Shown piece by piece: positions 42,682-52,284 of a stretch of DNA of 64,000 bases. A model generated the notes under the pieces. That model was not told the origin of the DNA. It ran no database searches and saw only the letters and a list, made by a program, of their open reading frames with translations. The stretch's first letter is position 1. Every line of letters begins with the position of its first letter. Origin of the DNA: Actinomadura sp. CNU-125 (GTDB lineage: Bacteria > Actinomycetota > Actinomycetes > Streptosporangiales > Streptosporangiaceae); the NCBI RefSeq assembly GCF_001942465.1, contig NZ_MKJY01000077.1:1-64000 (forward strand), in the 5' to 3' direction. A program made the translations under genes and the position numbers.

Positions 42682-42716
42682 ACCTGCGGCTCCTCGGAAA
42701 CCGAGAAGCCGCAGGT
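42682..42716. terminator. Strong hairpin terminator
   Basis: A 10-bp outer stem (42682-42691 with 42707-42716), one mismatch, and a 5-bp inner stem (CTCGG/CCGAG) closed by an AAA loop. It lies 38 bp after the stop of the minus-strand Cys-repeat gene, where the minus strand continues CTTTCTC, and upstream of the minus-strand FAD gene, so it most likely ends the Cys-repeat transcript. Confidence 0.8.
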
Positions 42717-42753
42717 GAAAGGACATGCGAGGGGACGCCTTCGGGCGTGCGGG

Positions 42754-43704
42754 TCAGCTGCCGAGCGCGTTGATCCGCTCGTCGAAGGTCGGCCGCAGCT
42801 TCTTCACGCACATGATCGGCAGCAGCGCCTTCTCCTTGTCCTCGGCTTCGAGGTTGTGGGTCGTGCCCTTCGGGCACTCCCCCTCGGTCCGGGTACGGGC
42901 GAGCACCTTGGCGACGGCCTGCTCGGAGTCGCAGGACGCCGTCTTCAGCCCGCCGATCGCGAACTTCGGGTCCTGGATGCACTCGCCGGACGTGACGATC
43001 AGCCCCTGGCCGCCGAGGCACAGGACGGGCCGGGCGACGTCGCCGCCGAACGACTTGAGCTCCATCGTCTCCAGCGCGGTCGACGGGCACTCCTTCGCCG
43101 TGTCGACCCGCGCGACGACCTTCGCGTACGACTCCTTGTCCGTGCAGGGCGTCTCGCTGCCGAACGCGATCGACGACGTCACGCAGTCGCCGACGCCGAT
43201 CATCGCCCCGCCCACGCCGGGATCGCCCGGGTGCGGGCCGTCGAGGTTGCGCGCGCAGACCGCCGTCGGCGTCCGTCCCTGCGTCTCCTCGCCGGTACGG
43301 ACGCGCGCGACGCCGTCCGCCCCGGCGGGGCAGTCGGGCGACGAGGACATCCCGGCGCTCCCGGACTCGGCCACGACCTGGACGACCTTCGCCTTGGCCT
43401 TCGGGTCGTCGCAGAACACCCGCTCGGCCACCGGCACCTGCTGGTAGGAGCTCTGCTTCCCCTGCATGTCGAACCGGACGCCGATGCACTGATCGGCCTT
43501 CACGGTGCCTTCCGGCGCCGAGGGCTGCGAGGCCAGCACGACGGACCCGATGACGGCGCCGAGGACGAACACGCCGCCCACCGCCGCGACCACGAACACC
43601 CACGGCGACGTCTTGGCCCGCACCGGCGGGGGCGTCGGCCCTGGATACGGCCCCGGCGGACCGGGCGGCCCCGGCGGCTGAGGCGGCGTCCCCGACCCGT
43701 ACAT
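42754..43704 (-). CDS. Single-pass membrane protein with three Cys-rich repeats
   Basis: 316 residues. A cytoplasmic Pro/Gly-rich N-terminus (about 30 residues) and one TM helix (WVFVVAAVGGVFVLGAVIGS) precede an extracellular part built of three repeats. Each has four Cys in the order GxC..C...C..C, for example VKADQCIGVRF/RVFCDDPKAKAKVVQV/PDCPAG/AVCARNL, then VGDCVTSS/PCTDKESYAKVVAR/KECPST/PVLCLGG, then SGECIQDP/ASCDSEQAVAKVLAR/GECPKG/IMCVKKL. The pattern resembles the extracellular LppU-like modules near actinobacterial kinases. Start ATG 43704 follows GGAGG. Divergent from the Ser/Thr kinase, so a shared pathway is possible. Confidence 0.8.
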   Translation of the reverse strand: MYGSGTPPQPPGPPGPPGPYPGPTPPPVRAKTSPWVFVVAAVGGVFVLGAVIGSVVLASQPSAPEGTVKADQCIGVRFDMQGKQSSYQQVPVAERVFCDDPKAKAKVVQVVAESGSAGMSSSPDCPAGADGVARVRTGEETQGRTPTAVCARNLDGPHPGDPGVGGAMIGVGDCVTSSIAFGSETPCTDKESYAKVVARVDTAKECPSTALETMELKSFGGDVARPVLCLGGQGLIVTSGECIQDPKFAIGGLKTASCDSEQAVAKVLARTRTEGECPKGTTHNLEAEDKEKALLPIMCVKKLRPTFDERINALGS

Positions 43705-43961
43705 GGCGTCCTCCACTGGACCAATGATCACGAAGGCAAGGAACTTATCGCACCCGTCCGACACGTTCCGGACGAGCCCGGAGTTCGGCCGCACCGCCAG
43801 AACACCATCACAGAACCACCGGATTCGGACGCCCCATTTCCCTTTTACGGCAACACAAATACGGGGCATTTGCCCGTTTCGGGAACGAACTCGTCCGCGC
43901 GCGACGATCATCACCGAGCCGCCCTCTACTATTCGATTCTGCGAAACAGTGGGAGGCACGG

Positions 43962-45694
43962 GTGGAATCCAGGATTTACGAGGCACTGGCCCACGACGAT
44001 CCGCACGAAATCGGCGGATACCGTGTCATCGCACGGCTCGGCGCGGGCGGCATGGGGCGGGTCTTCCTCGGCGCCACGCAGAGCGGCCGGCGCCTCGCCA
44101 TCAAGGTCGTCCGGCCCGAATTCGCCGACGACCCGGAGTTCCGCCGGAGATTCACGCAGGAGGTCGCCGCGGCCCAGCGCGTCAAGAGCCTCTACACGGC
44201 CCCCGTCATCGACGCGGACACGGCCGGCCCGATGCCCTGGCTGGCGACCGAGCACATCCCGGGACCGTCGCTGGCCGCGGCCGTCCAGGAGTCCGGGCCG
44301 CTGCCCGTGGGGACGCTCTGCACGCTCGGCGCGGGGGTCATCGAGGCGCTGCAGGTCATCCACCGCGTCGGGATCGTGCACCGGGACCTGAAGCCGTCGA
44401 ACGTCCTGCTGGCGGCCGACGGCCCCCGGGTCATCGACTTCGGCGTGGCCCGCGCCGCAGACGCCACCCCGCTCACCCGGACGGGCGGCGTCGTCGGGTC
44501 GCCGCACTACATGGCGCCCGAGCAGGTCCACGGCAGCTCCGCCACCCCGGCCCTGGACGTCTTCGCCTTCGGCTGCCTGCTCTTCTTCGCCGCGACGGCC
44601 CGCAGCCCCTTCGGCGACGGCCCGCCCCAGGCCGTGATGTTCCGGATCGCGAACAACGAGCCCGACCTCGACGGCTGCCCGGACGAACTCAGGTCGCTCG
44701 TCGAACGGTGCCTGCGGCGGGAACCCGCCGACCGTCCGACGCCCGAGGCGATCCTGAACGAGCTCACCGCGGACCGTCCGGCGGCGCCCCCGGAGCAGTG
44801 GCTGCCCGAGCCGGTCACAACGGTTCTGCAGGCTTACGAGGCGGTTCCCGCCGACCCGTCCAGGCGGCAGGCGAACACGGGCGGCCACCCGGTGGCCCCG
44901 CCGCCACCGCCCGTCGGGACGACGCCCGTCCCCGGGCAGACGGTCGCTCCCGGGCAGACGGTCGCCGGTGCGCCCACGGGCGTCCCGCCGGGCACCCCGC
45001 CGCCGGGGACGTACGGGTACCCGCAGCCGGGGCCGCCCGCCCCGCCGCCGGGCGGCAACCAGAAGACGCTGCTGCTGGCCGGTGGAGCCGTCGTCGCCGT
45101 CCTGCTCGTGGTGTTCGTCGCGGCCGCGCTCTTCGTGACGAGGGAGGACGATCCGCCGTCCGCCTCCGAGCGCGGCAACACCGTAGAACCGACGCAGACC
45201 GAGGCTCCGGTGAATCCGGCTCCCTCGACCTCGGCCCCTGCCCCCCCAGCCCGGCGCCGTCGGCCCCGGTCGACGGCGACCCCACCGAATCCGCGGGGAC
45301 GAGCCCGTCACCGGGCGGCGGCGGTGCGGGCGCGCAACCGCCCGGCACCTTCATCGCGGAGTACGAGGGCATCGACATCACGTCCGGCTACGGGATCTTC
45401 TTCACCGACGAACCGACGCGCCCCGAGGAGAACCTGGACGGCGATCTCCACTACGACGGGTATTACCTGGCGGGCGACAACAAATTCGGTCCGATCGAAA
45501 GCGGACAGTCGCCCACCTATGAAACCTGCCACGCCAATACGAAGTACATGAACAACGTGGGCGAACCCCCCAATGGGTCGAAATGGTGCGTTTACACCAA
45601 TACGAGCCTGCTCGGCGTCGTCACCGTCAAAGAGGTCGGCGACGGCTACGTGACCATCGATCTGAAGGTGTGGCAGGGCCCCGCGGACGCGTAG
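43962..45694 (+). CDS. Transmembrane Ser/Thr protein kinase (PknB-type; one frameshift)
   Basis: About 577 residues. Kinase domain: YRVIARLGAGGMGRVFLGAT (Gly loop), LAIKVVRPEF (ATP-binding Lys), VGIVHRDLKPSNVLL (catalytic loop), VIDFGVARA (DFG), GSPHYMAPEQVHG and DVFAFGCLLFF. A Pro-rich juxtamembrane linker and a TM helix (LLLAGGAVVAVLLVVFVAAA) follow. The extracellular region changes frame near 45248 in a run of seven Cs and ends with a compact domain (FIAEYEGIDITSGYGIFFTD, CHANTKYMNNVGEPPNGSKW, VYTNTSLLGVVTVKEVG). The sensor has no PASTA repeats. It is more AT-rich than the kinase part. Start GTG 43962 follows GGGAGG. Confidence 0.9.
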
Positions 45695-45718
45695 GACCCG
45701 CACGGCGCGCGACCGCTC

Positions 45719-46129
45719 TCACCCGACCAGGCGGCGCTCGGACGGGTCGATGGGGACGTCGTTGATGCTGGCCTCGCGGCGGCGCATCAGGCCGTCGTCG
45801 GCGAACTCCCACTGCTCGTTGCCGTGGCTGCGCCACCAGCGGCCGTCCGCGTCGTGCCACTCGTACTCGAACCGGACGGAGATGCGGTTTCCGGTGTAGG
45901 CCCACAGCTCCTTGCGCAGGCGGTAGTCGAGTTCGCGGTCCCACTTGCGGCGCAGGAAGCCCTTGATGGCGTCGCGGCCGGTGAAGAACTCGTCGCGGTT
46001 CCGCCAGACGGAGTCCTCGGTGTAGGCGAGGGCGACGCGTTCAGGGTCGCGGGTGTTCCAGGCGTCCTCGGCGGCCTGGACCTTGGCCCGGGCGGTCTCC
46101 TCGGTGAACGGCGGAAGCGGCGGTCGCAT
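45719..46129 (-). CDS. DUF1348 / NTF2-like protein
   Basis: 136-residue SnoaL/NTF2-like fold protein: [80 protein letters not shown] and [19 protein letters not shown], all typical of DUF1348. Such proteins are often induced by stress but have no fixed enzymatic function. The start is ATG 46129 (GTG 46132 possible). Divergent from a TetR gene, with two palindromic operators between, so it is very probably the TetR target. Confidence 0.88.
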   Translation of the reverse strand: MRPPLPPFTEETARAKVQAAEDAWNTRDPERVALAYTEDSVWRNRDEFFTGRDAIKGFLRRKWDRELDYRLRKELWAYTGNRISVRFEYEWHDADGRWWRSHGNEQWEFADDGLMRRREASINDVPIDPSERRLVG

Positions 46130-46145
46130 CACGGATGTCCTTTCC

Positions 46146-46163
46146 AGAGAACGAGCGTTCTCC
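46146..46163. promoter_or_regulatory. TetR operator, site 1
   Basis: 18-bp near-perfect palindrome AGAGAACGAGCGTTCTCC in the divergent DUF1348/TetR promoter region. It shares AGAGAACG-NN-CGTTCTC with site 2, centre to centre 27 bp away. Confidence 0.85.
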
Positions 46164-46172
46164 AGTTACCCT

Positions 46173-46190
46173 AGAGAACGCACGTTCTCT
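46173..46190. promoter_or_regulatory. TetR operator, site 2
   Basis: 18-bp perfect palindrome AGAGAACGCACGTTCTCT (arms AGAGAACG/CGTTCTCT, two-base centre), ending 14 bp before the TetR start codon; it would overlap that promoter or its ribosome site and so allow autorepression. Confidence 0.88.
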
Positions 46191-46204
46191 ACGCAAGGAG
46201 GGGC

Positions 46205-46747
46205 ATGGACCGGCAGGAGGCCGAGACGCGGCTGCTGGACGCCGCCGAGTCGCTGTTCTACCGAAGGGGCGTCCAGGCGGTCGGCATGGACGAGCTGCGG
46301 ACGGCGTCGGGCGTCTCGCTGAAGCGGCTGTACGGCACGTTCCCCTCCAAGGAAGCGCTGGTGACGGCGTATCTGGAGCGGCGCGACCTGCGCTGGACCG
46401 CCTCCCTGGAGGGCTACGTCGCCACGCGGGACGACCCGGTCGCCGCCGTCTTCGACTGGCTGGGCGAGTGGTTCGCGAGCGACGACTTCCACGGGTGCGC
46501 GTTCATCAACGCGTACGGCGAACTGGGCGAGGGCACGGCACCGGTGGCGGCCGCTGCGCGCGCGCACAAGGAACGGCTGCGGCGGTTCCTGCACGGACTG
46601 GTCGAGGACGACGTGCTGGCCGCGCAACTGGTGATGCTGGTGGACGGCGCCATCGTGTCGGCCGCGATGACCCGGGACCCCGGCGCGGCGGCGACGGCCG
46701 GGGCGGCCGCCGAAGCCCTGGTCCGGAGCAGGGTCACACGCACGTGA
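46205..46747 (+). CDS. TetR/AcrR-family transcriptional repressor
   Basis: 180 residues. N-terminal HTH: AETRLLDAAESLFYRRGVQA, VGMDELRTASGVSLKRLYG, TFPSKEALVTAYLERR. The C-terminal ligand domain contains FHGCAFINAYGELGEG, which occurs in repressors paired with small stress-response or efflux genes. Start ATG 46205 follows AGGAGGGG. It probably represses itself and the divergent DUF1348 gene through the two palindromes. The inducer is unknown. The 3' end overlaps the convergent VanW gene by 14 bp. Confidence 0.92.
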   Translation: MDRQEAETRLLDAAESLFYRRGVQAVGMDELRTASGVSLKRLYGTFPSKEALVTAYLERRDLRWTASLEGYVATRDDPVAAVFDWLGEWFASDDFHGCAFINAYGELGEGTAPVAAAARAHKERLRRFLHGLVEDDVLAAQLVMLVDGAIVSAAMTRDPGAAATAGAAAEALVRSRVTRT

Positions 46748-47597
46748 CCTCGGGCTGCGGCTGGTACTCGGTGTGGTACTTCTCGCGGCGCACCTTGCGG
46801 CCGTCCTCCAGCAGGACGCGCCAGACGTCGATCTCGAACCCCTCGCGGCCGGTCGTGGGCACGCACCTGCTGCCGTGCCCGACGGCCGTGCCGTACGGGG
46901 TGCGGTCGTAGCGTCCGGACGTCCGCGACCGGACGTCGTAGCGGCGTTCGCCCCACAGGCTGACGGTGAGGGACGAGTCGGTGTACGCGACCTCGATGCG
47001 GACGGAGTCACCGGTGTCGTTGCGCCAGCTGAAATCGAGGTCGGGGTAGGCGACGGCCGCCTCGCGCCCGTCCGGGTACTCGGGCATCCACATGGTGTGC
47101 GCGCGCGCCTTCCGGATGTCGAGCCCGGCGCGGAAGACCGCGTTGTAGAGGGTCGAACTGACCTGGCAGATGCCGCCGCCGATGTCCTTCACGAGGCGCG
47201 ACCCCATGATGACGGGCGCCGGGACGTAGCCGCGGTCGCGGGTGCGCGGGCCCACGACCTCGTTGAACGAGAACGTCGCGCCGGGCCGCACGACCGCGCC
47301 GTCCAGCCGGTGGGCCGCGATCTCGATGTTGCGGACGCGCGGCTCGCCCCGCTCGAAACGGGTCGTGAAGGTGCTCATCGGGCGTTCCACCGGGACCGCC
47401 CGCCGCACGGCGGCGCGATCGGGGACCGGAACCGCTCTCGCGGCGGGCTCGCCGGGCGCCCACAGGTACGTCGCCACCATCATGCCGTTGGCGACGAGCG
47501 CGCCGACGACGAACGGCCACCAGCGCCGGACATGGTCGCGCAGCGCCCGCTGGTCCGCGCGGTACCGGCGGTAATGACGGCGCCGGGTCCGTCCCAC
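46734..47597 (-). CDS. VanW-family envelope protein
   Basis: 287 residues. A basic cytoplasmic N-terminus (RTRRRHYRRYRADQRALRDH) and one TM helix (about 29-47) lead to an extracytoplasmic VanW domain: PGATFSFNEVVGPRTRDRGY, LVKDIGGGICQVSSTLYNAV, GLDIRKARAHTMWMPEYPDG, and DFSWRNDTGDSVRIEV. First seen in vancomycin-resistance clusters, but the family is widespread and its function unclear; a VanW gene alone says nothing about resistance. Start GTG 47597 with GGGGG upstream. Confidence 0.88.
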   Translation of the reverse strand: MGRTRRRHYRRYRADQRALRDHVRRWWPFVVGALVANGMMVATYLWAPGEPAARAVPVPDRAAVRRAVPVERPMSTFTTRFERGEPRVRNIEIAAHRLDGAVVRPGATFSFNEVVGPRTRDRGYVPAPVIMGSRLVKDIGGGICQVSSTLYNAVFRAGLDIRKARAHTMWMPEYPDGREAAVAYPDLDFSWRNDTGDSVRIEVAYTDSSLTVSLWGERRYDVRSRTSGRYDRTPYGTAVGHGSRCVPTTGREGFEIDVWRVLLEDGRKVRREKYHTEYQPQPEVTCV

Positions 47598-47698
47598 AGC
47601 TCACACCCCCCGCGGATCCCCGGTCGGGACCCCGGGACGGGAGCCTGCCGGACGCGATGGGGACGAACCGGCCGCCTTTACCTTCTATTCGAGAACTC

Positions 47699-47715
47699 CG
47701 TGCGGAAAACGCACG
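47699..47715. terminator. Small hairpin between DUF6158 and VanW genes
   Basis: CGTGCG-GAAAA-CGCACG: a 6-bp perfect stem with a 5-nt loop, 58 bp downstream of the DUF6158 stop on the minus strand. No T tract. A weak terminator candidate. Confidence 0.35.
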
Positions 47716-47772
47716 CACCCTACGCGCACGTTGATCTCCAGGTGGGACGCCTGGACGGACGGGACGGACGCG

Positions 47773-47994
47773 TCAGCGCGCGCGGGCGCCCTCGCGGAGA
47801 CGGTTGGGGTCGACCTCCCGGGCCGGACGGCGGCGAAGGTACTCGCCCTCCAGCTCGTTCGTCCGCCGGGTGTGCTCCTCGAACGCCTGATCGGACGCGT
47901 GCCGGAGCGTCTCGAAGCGGGTCTCGTACAGATGGCCGAGCTCGCGGAACAGGTCGTCGTCGGGGAGTTCCCGCGGGTCGATTCCCATCGTCAT
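47773..47994 (-). CDS. DUF6158-family small protein
   Basis: 73-residue hydrophilic, probably helical protein: MGIDPRELPDDDLFRELGHL, YETRFETLRHASDQAFEEHT, ELEGEYLRRRPAREVDPNRL. I recognise this actinobacterial small-protein pattern (DUF6158). High Arg and Glu content; no membrane segment. Start ATG 47994 follows AGGAGG. Function unknown. Confidence 0.72.
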   Translation of the reverse strand: MTMGIDPRELPDDDLFRELGHLYETRFETLRHASDQAFEEHTRRTNELEGEYLRRRPAREVDPNRLREGARAR

Positions 47995-48067
47995 CGCCTG
48001 TACCTCCTAGTAGCGGCGTTCCCGTCCCCTACCCGGACGTACACCCGCCATTCGGACCCCCCGCGGC

Positions 48068-49668
48068 TCACTCGGCGGGGCGGAAGACGGCGAGGGCCCG
48101 GCGGTGTTTGGCGAAGCGGATGGTGCCCGCCATCGTCGACACCTCGCCGTCGCGGGCGAGGCGCAGCCGCCCGCGGGCGACCACAGCTCCAATCCCCCGG
48201 CGTGCCACGCGCGGTAGCCGGGCATGAGGGGCAGGTGCCCGGCCAGGACGGCGGCGACGGCGCGGACGCGCGGCACCCGGCGGCCCGTCGCGACCACGCG
48301 GATGTCGAGGCGGCCGTCGTCGAGCCGGCTCCGCCAGGACGGGGCGGCGCCGGGCGTGCCGTAGACGCAGTTCCCCACGAACGCGAGCCAGACGCGCCGC
48401 CGGTGCCCGTCCACGTCCAGCTCGACCGGCTGGGAGCGGCGCAGGGTGCGGACGGCGGCGATCGCGAGCGCGGGCCACTTGCCGAGCCGCCGTTCGAGGC
48501 GCTCGCGCCGGTCGACGATCTCGGTGTAGGCGCCGAAGCTCGCGGTGTTGAGGAACAGCTGCTCCTCGTCCGTGCTCTGCACGGAGCCGACGTCCACACG
48601 GCCCAGACGTCCGTTGCGGTAGGCCGCGATCGCGTCCGCCGGGCTCTCGATCCCGTACGCGCGGGAGAAGTGGTCGAACGTGCCGCCGGGCACCACGAGG
48701 AGGGGCACGTCGTGCGTGAGCGCCGCGCGCGCGCCGGCGTTCACGGTGCCGTCTCCGCCCACGACGGCGAGGACATCGGCGCGGGCCGCGGCCTCCGCGA
48801 GCACCTTGTCGATGTCGTCTTCCGAGGCCGGCCGGACGATCTCGGCCGCGGGCAGCTCGCGTTCCAGGAGCCCGACCGTCATGTCGGTGGACGTCGGCAG
48901 GATCCCGGACGGTCCGTCGCCCGACCCCGCGTTGACGACCGCGACGATCCCGCGGCCCTCGGCGTCGACGCCGCTCGTCCGCGGCGCCGGCCGGGGCCGA
49001 GGCGGGCCGCGGGCGGGCGCGGGGCCGACACCGCGCGCGCCGCAGCGCGGCGAGCGCGCCGATGCCGACGCCCACGAGCACGTCGCCCGGATAGTGGGCG
49101 CCGGTGTAGACGCGGGCGAACGCGACGGCGGCGGCGGTCGCCGCGACGGGCGCGGCCACGGCGGCGGGGGCCTCCAGCGCCACGCGGTCGCGAACGCGGC
49201 GGCGGAGGCGGAATGGCCGGACGGGAACGCGTGCGAGGTCGGCAGCTTCCAGCGGATCCGCATCGGCGGGACCAGGTCCACGACGGGCCGCTTCCGGCGG
49301 AACGCGTGCTTGCCGATGATGTTCACCGCGGGGCTCGCCACGGCGATCCCGATGGCCCCGCGCAGCGCGGCGCGCCGCAGCGCGGGCCGTCCGGCGAGGC
49401 CGAGGACGCCGGCGGTGGTGAACCAGAGCACGCCGTGGTCGGCGAACCGGGACAGCCGGGGCAGGACGTACTCCAGGCCGGGCAGGTGCGCGGCGGCGAC
49501 GCGGTCGAACGCCCACCGGTCGGCGCGGCCCAGCCGCCGCAGTACCCACGGCCGGCGGCGGCGCCGGGGTCTATGCTCGACCGCGGACACGGGCCGGGGC
49601 GTCGGCCGGGACGCGTTCTGCGCGGCTCCGGACGGGCCGGAGGGAGCCCTCGAGTGGTTGACGCGCAT
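48068..49668 (-). CDS. PAP2 phosphatase / diacylglycerol-kinase-type lipid kinase fusion (frameshifts)
   Basis: About 530 residues. N-terminal PAP2 domain: GKHAFRRKRPVVDL, TSHAFPSGHSASAAAF (catalytic His region) and, in a second frame (49190 to about 49000), VAFARVYTGAHYPGDVLVG. The C-terminal DAGK-catalytic domain is IVAVVNAGSGDGP, ADVLAVVGGDGTVNAGARAA, LLVVPGGTFDHFSRAYG and FLNTASFGAYTEIVDRRERL. A third shift near 48180 leads to the end FAKHRRALAVFRPAE. Known as a bifunctional arrangement in actinomycetes; likely acts on membrane lipids or undecaprenyl-type carriers. Start ATG 49668. Confidence 0.85.
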
Positions 49669-49764
49669 CCCTCGGGTATCCCCCAAGGCGCGACATGATT
49701 CCGGGAAGATCTCAAATCGGGGGTCACATGCGGGCGAACGTCACTCGGGCATCTTCGACTGCAA

Positions 49765-49770
49765 TAAGCT
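49765..49770 (+). promoter_or_regulatory. -10 element of the ABC exporter operon
   Basis: TAAGCT (TAnnnT type) seven bases before ATG 49778, with no ribosome site between, suggesting a leaderless mRNA. Confidence 0.4.
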
Positions 49771-49777
49771 TCCCGGC

Positions 49778-50749
49778 ATGAGTCACCCGGAACGGCTCGG
49801 TTCCCCGGGTGGCGAGTCGGTCGGCACGATCGCGGAGCCTCCTCACGTGAACGAGAAGCTGTCCGACTACGCCGCACGGCATGGGCTGAGGCAGAGCGCG
49901 GCACGTCCGCCGCTGCGCAAGTACATCCGAGACGTGTGGGCCAGACGCAACTTCATCTGGGCCTTCGCCTCGGCGAAGAACATCTCGATGTACAGCGACT
50001 CGCGCCTCGGCCAGGTGTGGCAGGTGCTGACGCCGCTGCTGAACGCGGCCGTCTACTACCTGATCTTCGGGTTGCTGCTGCAGCTCGACCGCGGCATCCC
50101 GGACTTCATCCCGTTCCTGGTGACGGGCGTCTTCCTGTTCGGGTTCACGCAGCGGTCGGTCACCGCGGGGTCCAAGTCGGTCGGCGACAACCTGTCGCTG
50201 ATCAGGGCGCTGCACTTCCCGCGGGCGACGCTGCCGCTCGCGATCGCGGTCGTCGAACTGCAGCAGCTGCTGCTGTCGCTGATCGTCCTGTTCGGGATCA
50301 TCATCGCGTTCGGCGAGCCGCTGACGCTCTACATGTTCCTGTTCGTCCCGATCCTGATGCTCCAGCTGATGTTCAACGTGGGCATCAGCATGGTGATGGC
50401 GCGGCTCGGGGCGTTCAACCGGGACATCACGCAGCTGCTCCCGTTCGTCATGCGTACCTGGCTGTACGCGTCGGGCGTCATTTTCAGCCTGCCGCAACTG
50501 ATGGAACGCGCCGATCTGCTGAACAACCACCCGTGGCTCGGCGAGATCCTCCAGGCCAACCCCGCGTACGTGTTCCTGGAGCTGAGCAGGCACGCACTGC
50601 TGGGCGAGTACCGGAACTACGTCGAGACCGGCCTGGGCATGACGTCCATGGGCCAGCTGTGGCTGTACGCGGTCGGCTGGGCCGTCGCCATGCTGATCGG
50701 CGGTTTCTACTTCTTCTACCGTGCCGAGGAGCGTTACGGCCGTGGCTGA
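49778..50749 (+). CDS. ABC-2 type polysaccharide/teichoic-acid exporter permease (TagG/Wzm-like)
   Basis: 323 residues, six predicted membrane helices. The cytoplasmic N-terminal amphipathic segment and SMYSDSRLGQVWQVLTPLLN are typical of O-antigen and teichoic-acid exporters. Others are FIPFLVTGVFLFGFTQRSVT, SLIRALHFPRATLPLAIAVV, VMRTWLYASGVIFSLPQLME and NPAYVFLELSRHALLGEY. Paired with the ATPase below (overlap). No glycosyltransferases are nearby, so the exported polymer cannot be told. Confidence 0.9.
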   Translation: MSHPERLGSPGGESVGTIAEPPHVNEKLSDYAARHGLRQSAARPPLRKYIRDVWARRNFIWAFASAKNISMYSDSRLGQVWQVLTPLLNAAVYYLIFGLLLQLDRGIPDFIPFLVTGVFLFGFTQRSVTAGSKSVGDNLSLIRALHFPRATLPLAIAVVELQQLLLSLIVLFGIIIAFGEPLTLYMFLFVPILMLQLMFNVGISMVMARLGAFNRDITQLLPFVMRTWLYASGVIFSLPQLMERADLLNNHPWLGEILQANPAYVFLELSRHALLGEYRNYVETGLGMTSMGQLWLYAVGWAVAMLIGGFYFFYRAEERYGRG

Positions 50750-51533
50750 CACCAAGGTCCGCAACGAGGTCGAGATCGACCCCGCCCGGGAGCCGATCGT
50801 CGTCGTGGACGACCTGCACATCGTCTACCGGGTGTTCGGCGCGGGCGGCAAGGGCAACGCGGCGAGCGCGTTCTCCCGCGTGCTGCGGCGGCAGAACCGT
50901 CCGACGATGACCGAGATCCACGCGATCAAGGGGCTGTCGTTCGTCGCCTACCGCGGCGAGGCCGTCGGGATCATCGGCACGAACGGCTCCGGCAAGTCGA
51001 CGCTGCTGAAGGCCATCGCGGGCCTGCTGCCGCCGCACAGCGGCGGCGTCTACACCGACGGGCAGCCGTCCCTGCTCGGCGTCAACGCCGCGCTGATGAA
51101 GGACCTCACGGGCGAGCGCAACATCGTCCTCGGCTGCCTGGCGATGGGAATGTCCCCGACCGAGACGAAGGCGAAGTATCACGAGGTCGTGAACTTCGCC
51201 GGGCTCAAGGAGGGGTTCATCCAGTACCCGATGCGGACGTACTCGTCCGGTATGGGCGCTCGCCTCCGGTTCGCGATCGCGGCCGCCAAGACGCACGACG
51301 TGCTGCTGATCGACGAGGCCCTCGCCACCGGCGACGCCAAGTTCAAGAAGAAGAGCAAGCGCCGCATCGACGAGCTGCGCAAGGAGGCCGGGGCGGTCTT
51401 CCTGGTCGCGCACCAGCTCGACACGGTGAAGGAGATGTGCGACCGCGTCCTGTGGATCGACGACGGCAAGATGCGCATGGACGGCCCGCCGGAAGAGGTC
51501 ATCTCCGCATACACCGAAGCGACCGGGAAGTAA
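50742..51533 (+). CDS. ABC exporter ATPase (TagH/Wzt-like)
   Basis: 263-residue ATP-binding subunit: Walker [41 protein letters not shown] (typical of polysaccharide exporters), signature [16 protein letters not shown], Walker [20 protein letters not shown], and [20 protein letters not shown] with the switch His. Lacks the extended C-terminal carbohydrate-binding domain of longer Wzt. Start GTG 50742 lies inside the permease 3' end, 8-bp overlap, with GGAG upstream. Confidence 0.9.
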   Translation: MADTKVRNEVEIDPAREPIVVVDDLHIVYRVFGAGGKGNAASAFSRVLRRQNRPTMTEIHAIKGLSFVAYRGEAVGIIGTNGSGKSTLLKAIAGLLPPHSGGVYTDGQPSLLGVNAALMKDLTGERNIVLGCLAMGMSPTETKAKYHEVVNFAGLKEGFIQYPMRTYSSGMGARLRFAIAAAKTHDVLLIDEALATGDAKFKKKSKRRIDELRKEAGAVFLVAHQLDTVKEMCDRVLWIDDGKMRMDGPPEEVISAYTEATGK

Positions 51534-51627
51534 CGGGCGACCGGGAAGCGACGGCGCGCCGCGCTCGGGCCGCCCGCGGCTGGTAGAGATGGACCGACAC
51601 GAAGATCCGTCTCACGAGGAGGTCGCG

Positions 51628-52149
51628 ATGGCCGCCAAGCCGCCGCTTCCGCACGAGTTCCTGCCGCAGGTCCCGTCGTTCACCGTCACCAGCGACGACG
51701 TCGCCGAGGGCGAGCCGCTCGGCGACGCGCACGTGTTCGACGACTGGGGCTTCTCCGGCGGGAACAAGTCCCCGCACCTGCGCTGGTCGGGCTTTCCCGC
51801 CGAGACCAAGAGCTTCGCGGTGACCTGCTTCGACCCGGACGCGCCCACCGGCAGCGGGTTCTGGCACTGGTCGCTGTTCGACGTGCCCGCCGAGGTCATC
51901 GAGTTGCAGACCGGCGCCGGGACCGAGGACGCCAAGGTCGGCGTGCACGCCCGCAACGACTACGGGGTGAAGGCGTTCGGCGGCGCGGCCCCGCCCCCCG
52001 GCGACCCGCACCGCTACGTCTTCACCGTGCACGCGCTGGACGTCGAGTCCCTCGGCCTCGACGCCGACACGGCTCCCGCCGTCGTGGGGTTCAACATCAC
52101 CGCGCACACCATCGCCCGCGCCGTGCTCGTCCCCGAATACGGAAGCTGA
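51628..52149 (+). CDS. YbhB/YbcL-family PEBP-like protein
   Basis: 173 residues. Phosphatidylethanolamine-binding-protein fold: [40 protein letters not shown] (ligand-pocket D-P-D-A-P and H), [20 protein letters not shown] (G-P-P.G..H.Y) and the ending [11 protein letters not shown]. Cytoplasmic; no signal peptide. Function in bacteria unclear. Start ATG 51628 follows GAGGAGG. Confidence 0.9.
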   Translation: MAAKPPLPHEFLPQVPSFTVTSDDVAEGEPLGDAHVFDDWGFSGGNKSPHLRWSGFPAETKSFAVTCFDPDAPTGSGFWHWSLFDVPAEVIELQTGAGTEDAKVGVHARNDYGVKAFGGAAPPPGDPHRYVFTVHALDVESLGLDADTAPAVVGFNITAHTIARAVLVPEYGS

Positions 52150-52284
52150 CGCCCCCGCCCGGGTCCGGGGCGCCCCCGGACCCGGTGGCGGGAACGGACA
52201 TCCACCCTGCGGAAGAATTCGCTGATTCCCTCGCCGCGGCCGCGAGATGCTGGTGCTTCGCCACGCCAGCGAGAGGACGGGGCC

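Noticed and set aside
46734-47597. Glycopeptide-resistance locus because of VanW
   Set aside because: VanW proteins are widespread; no vanHAX, vanS or vanR genes are present.
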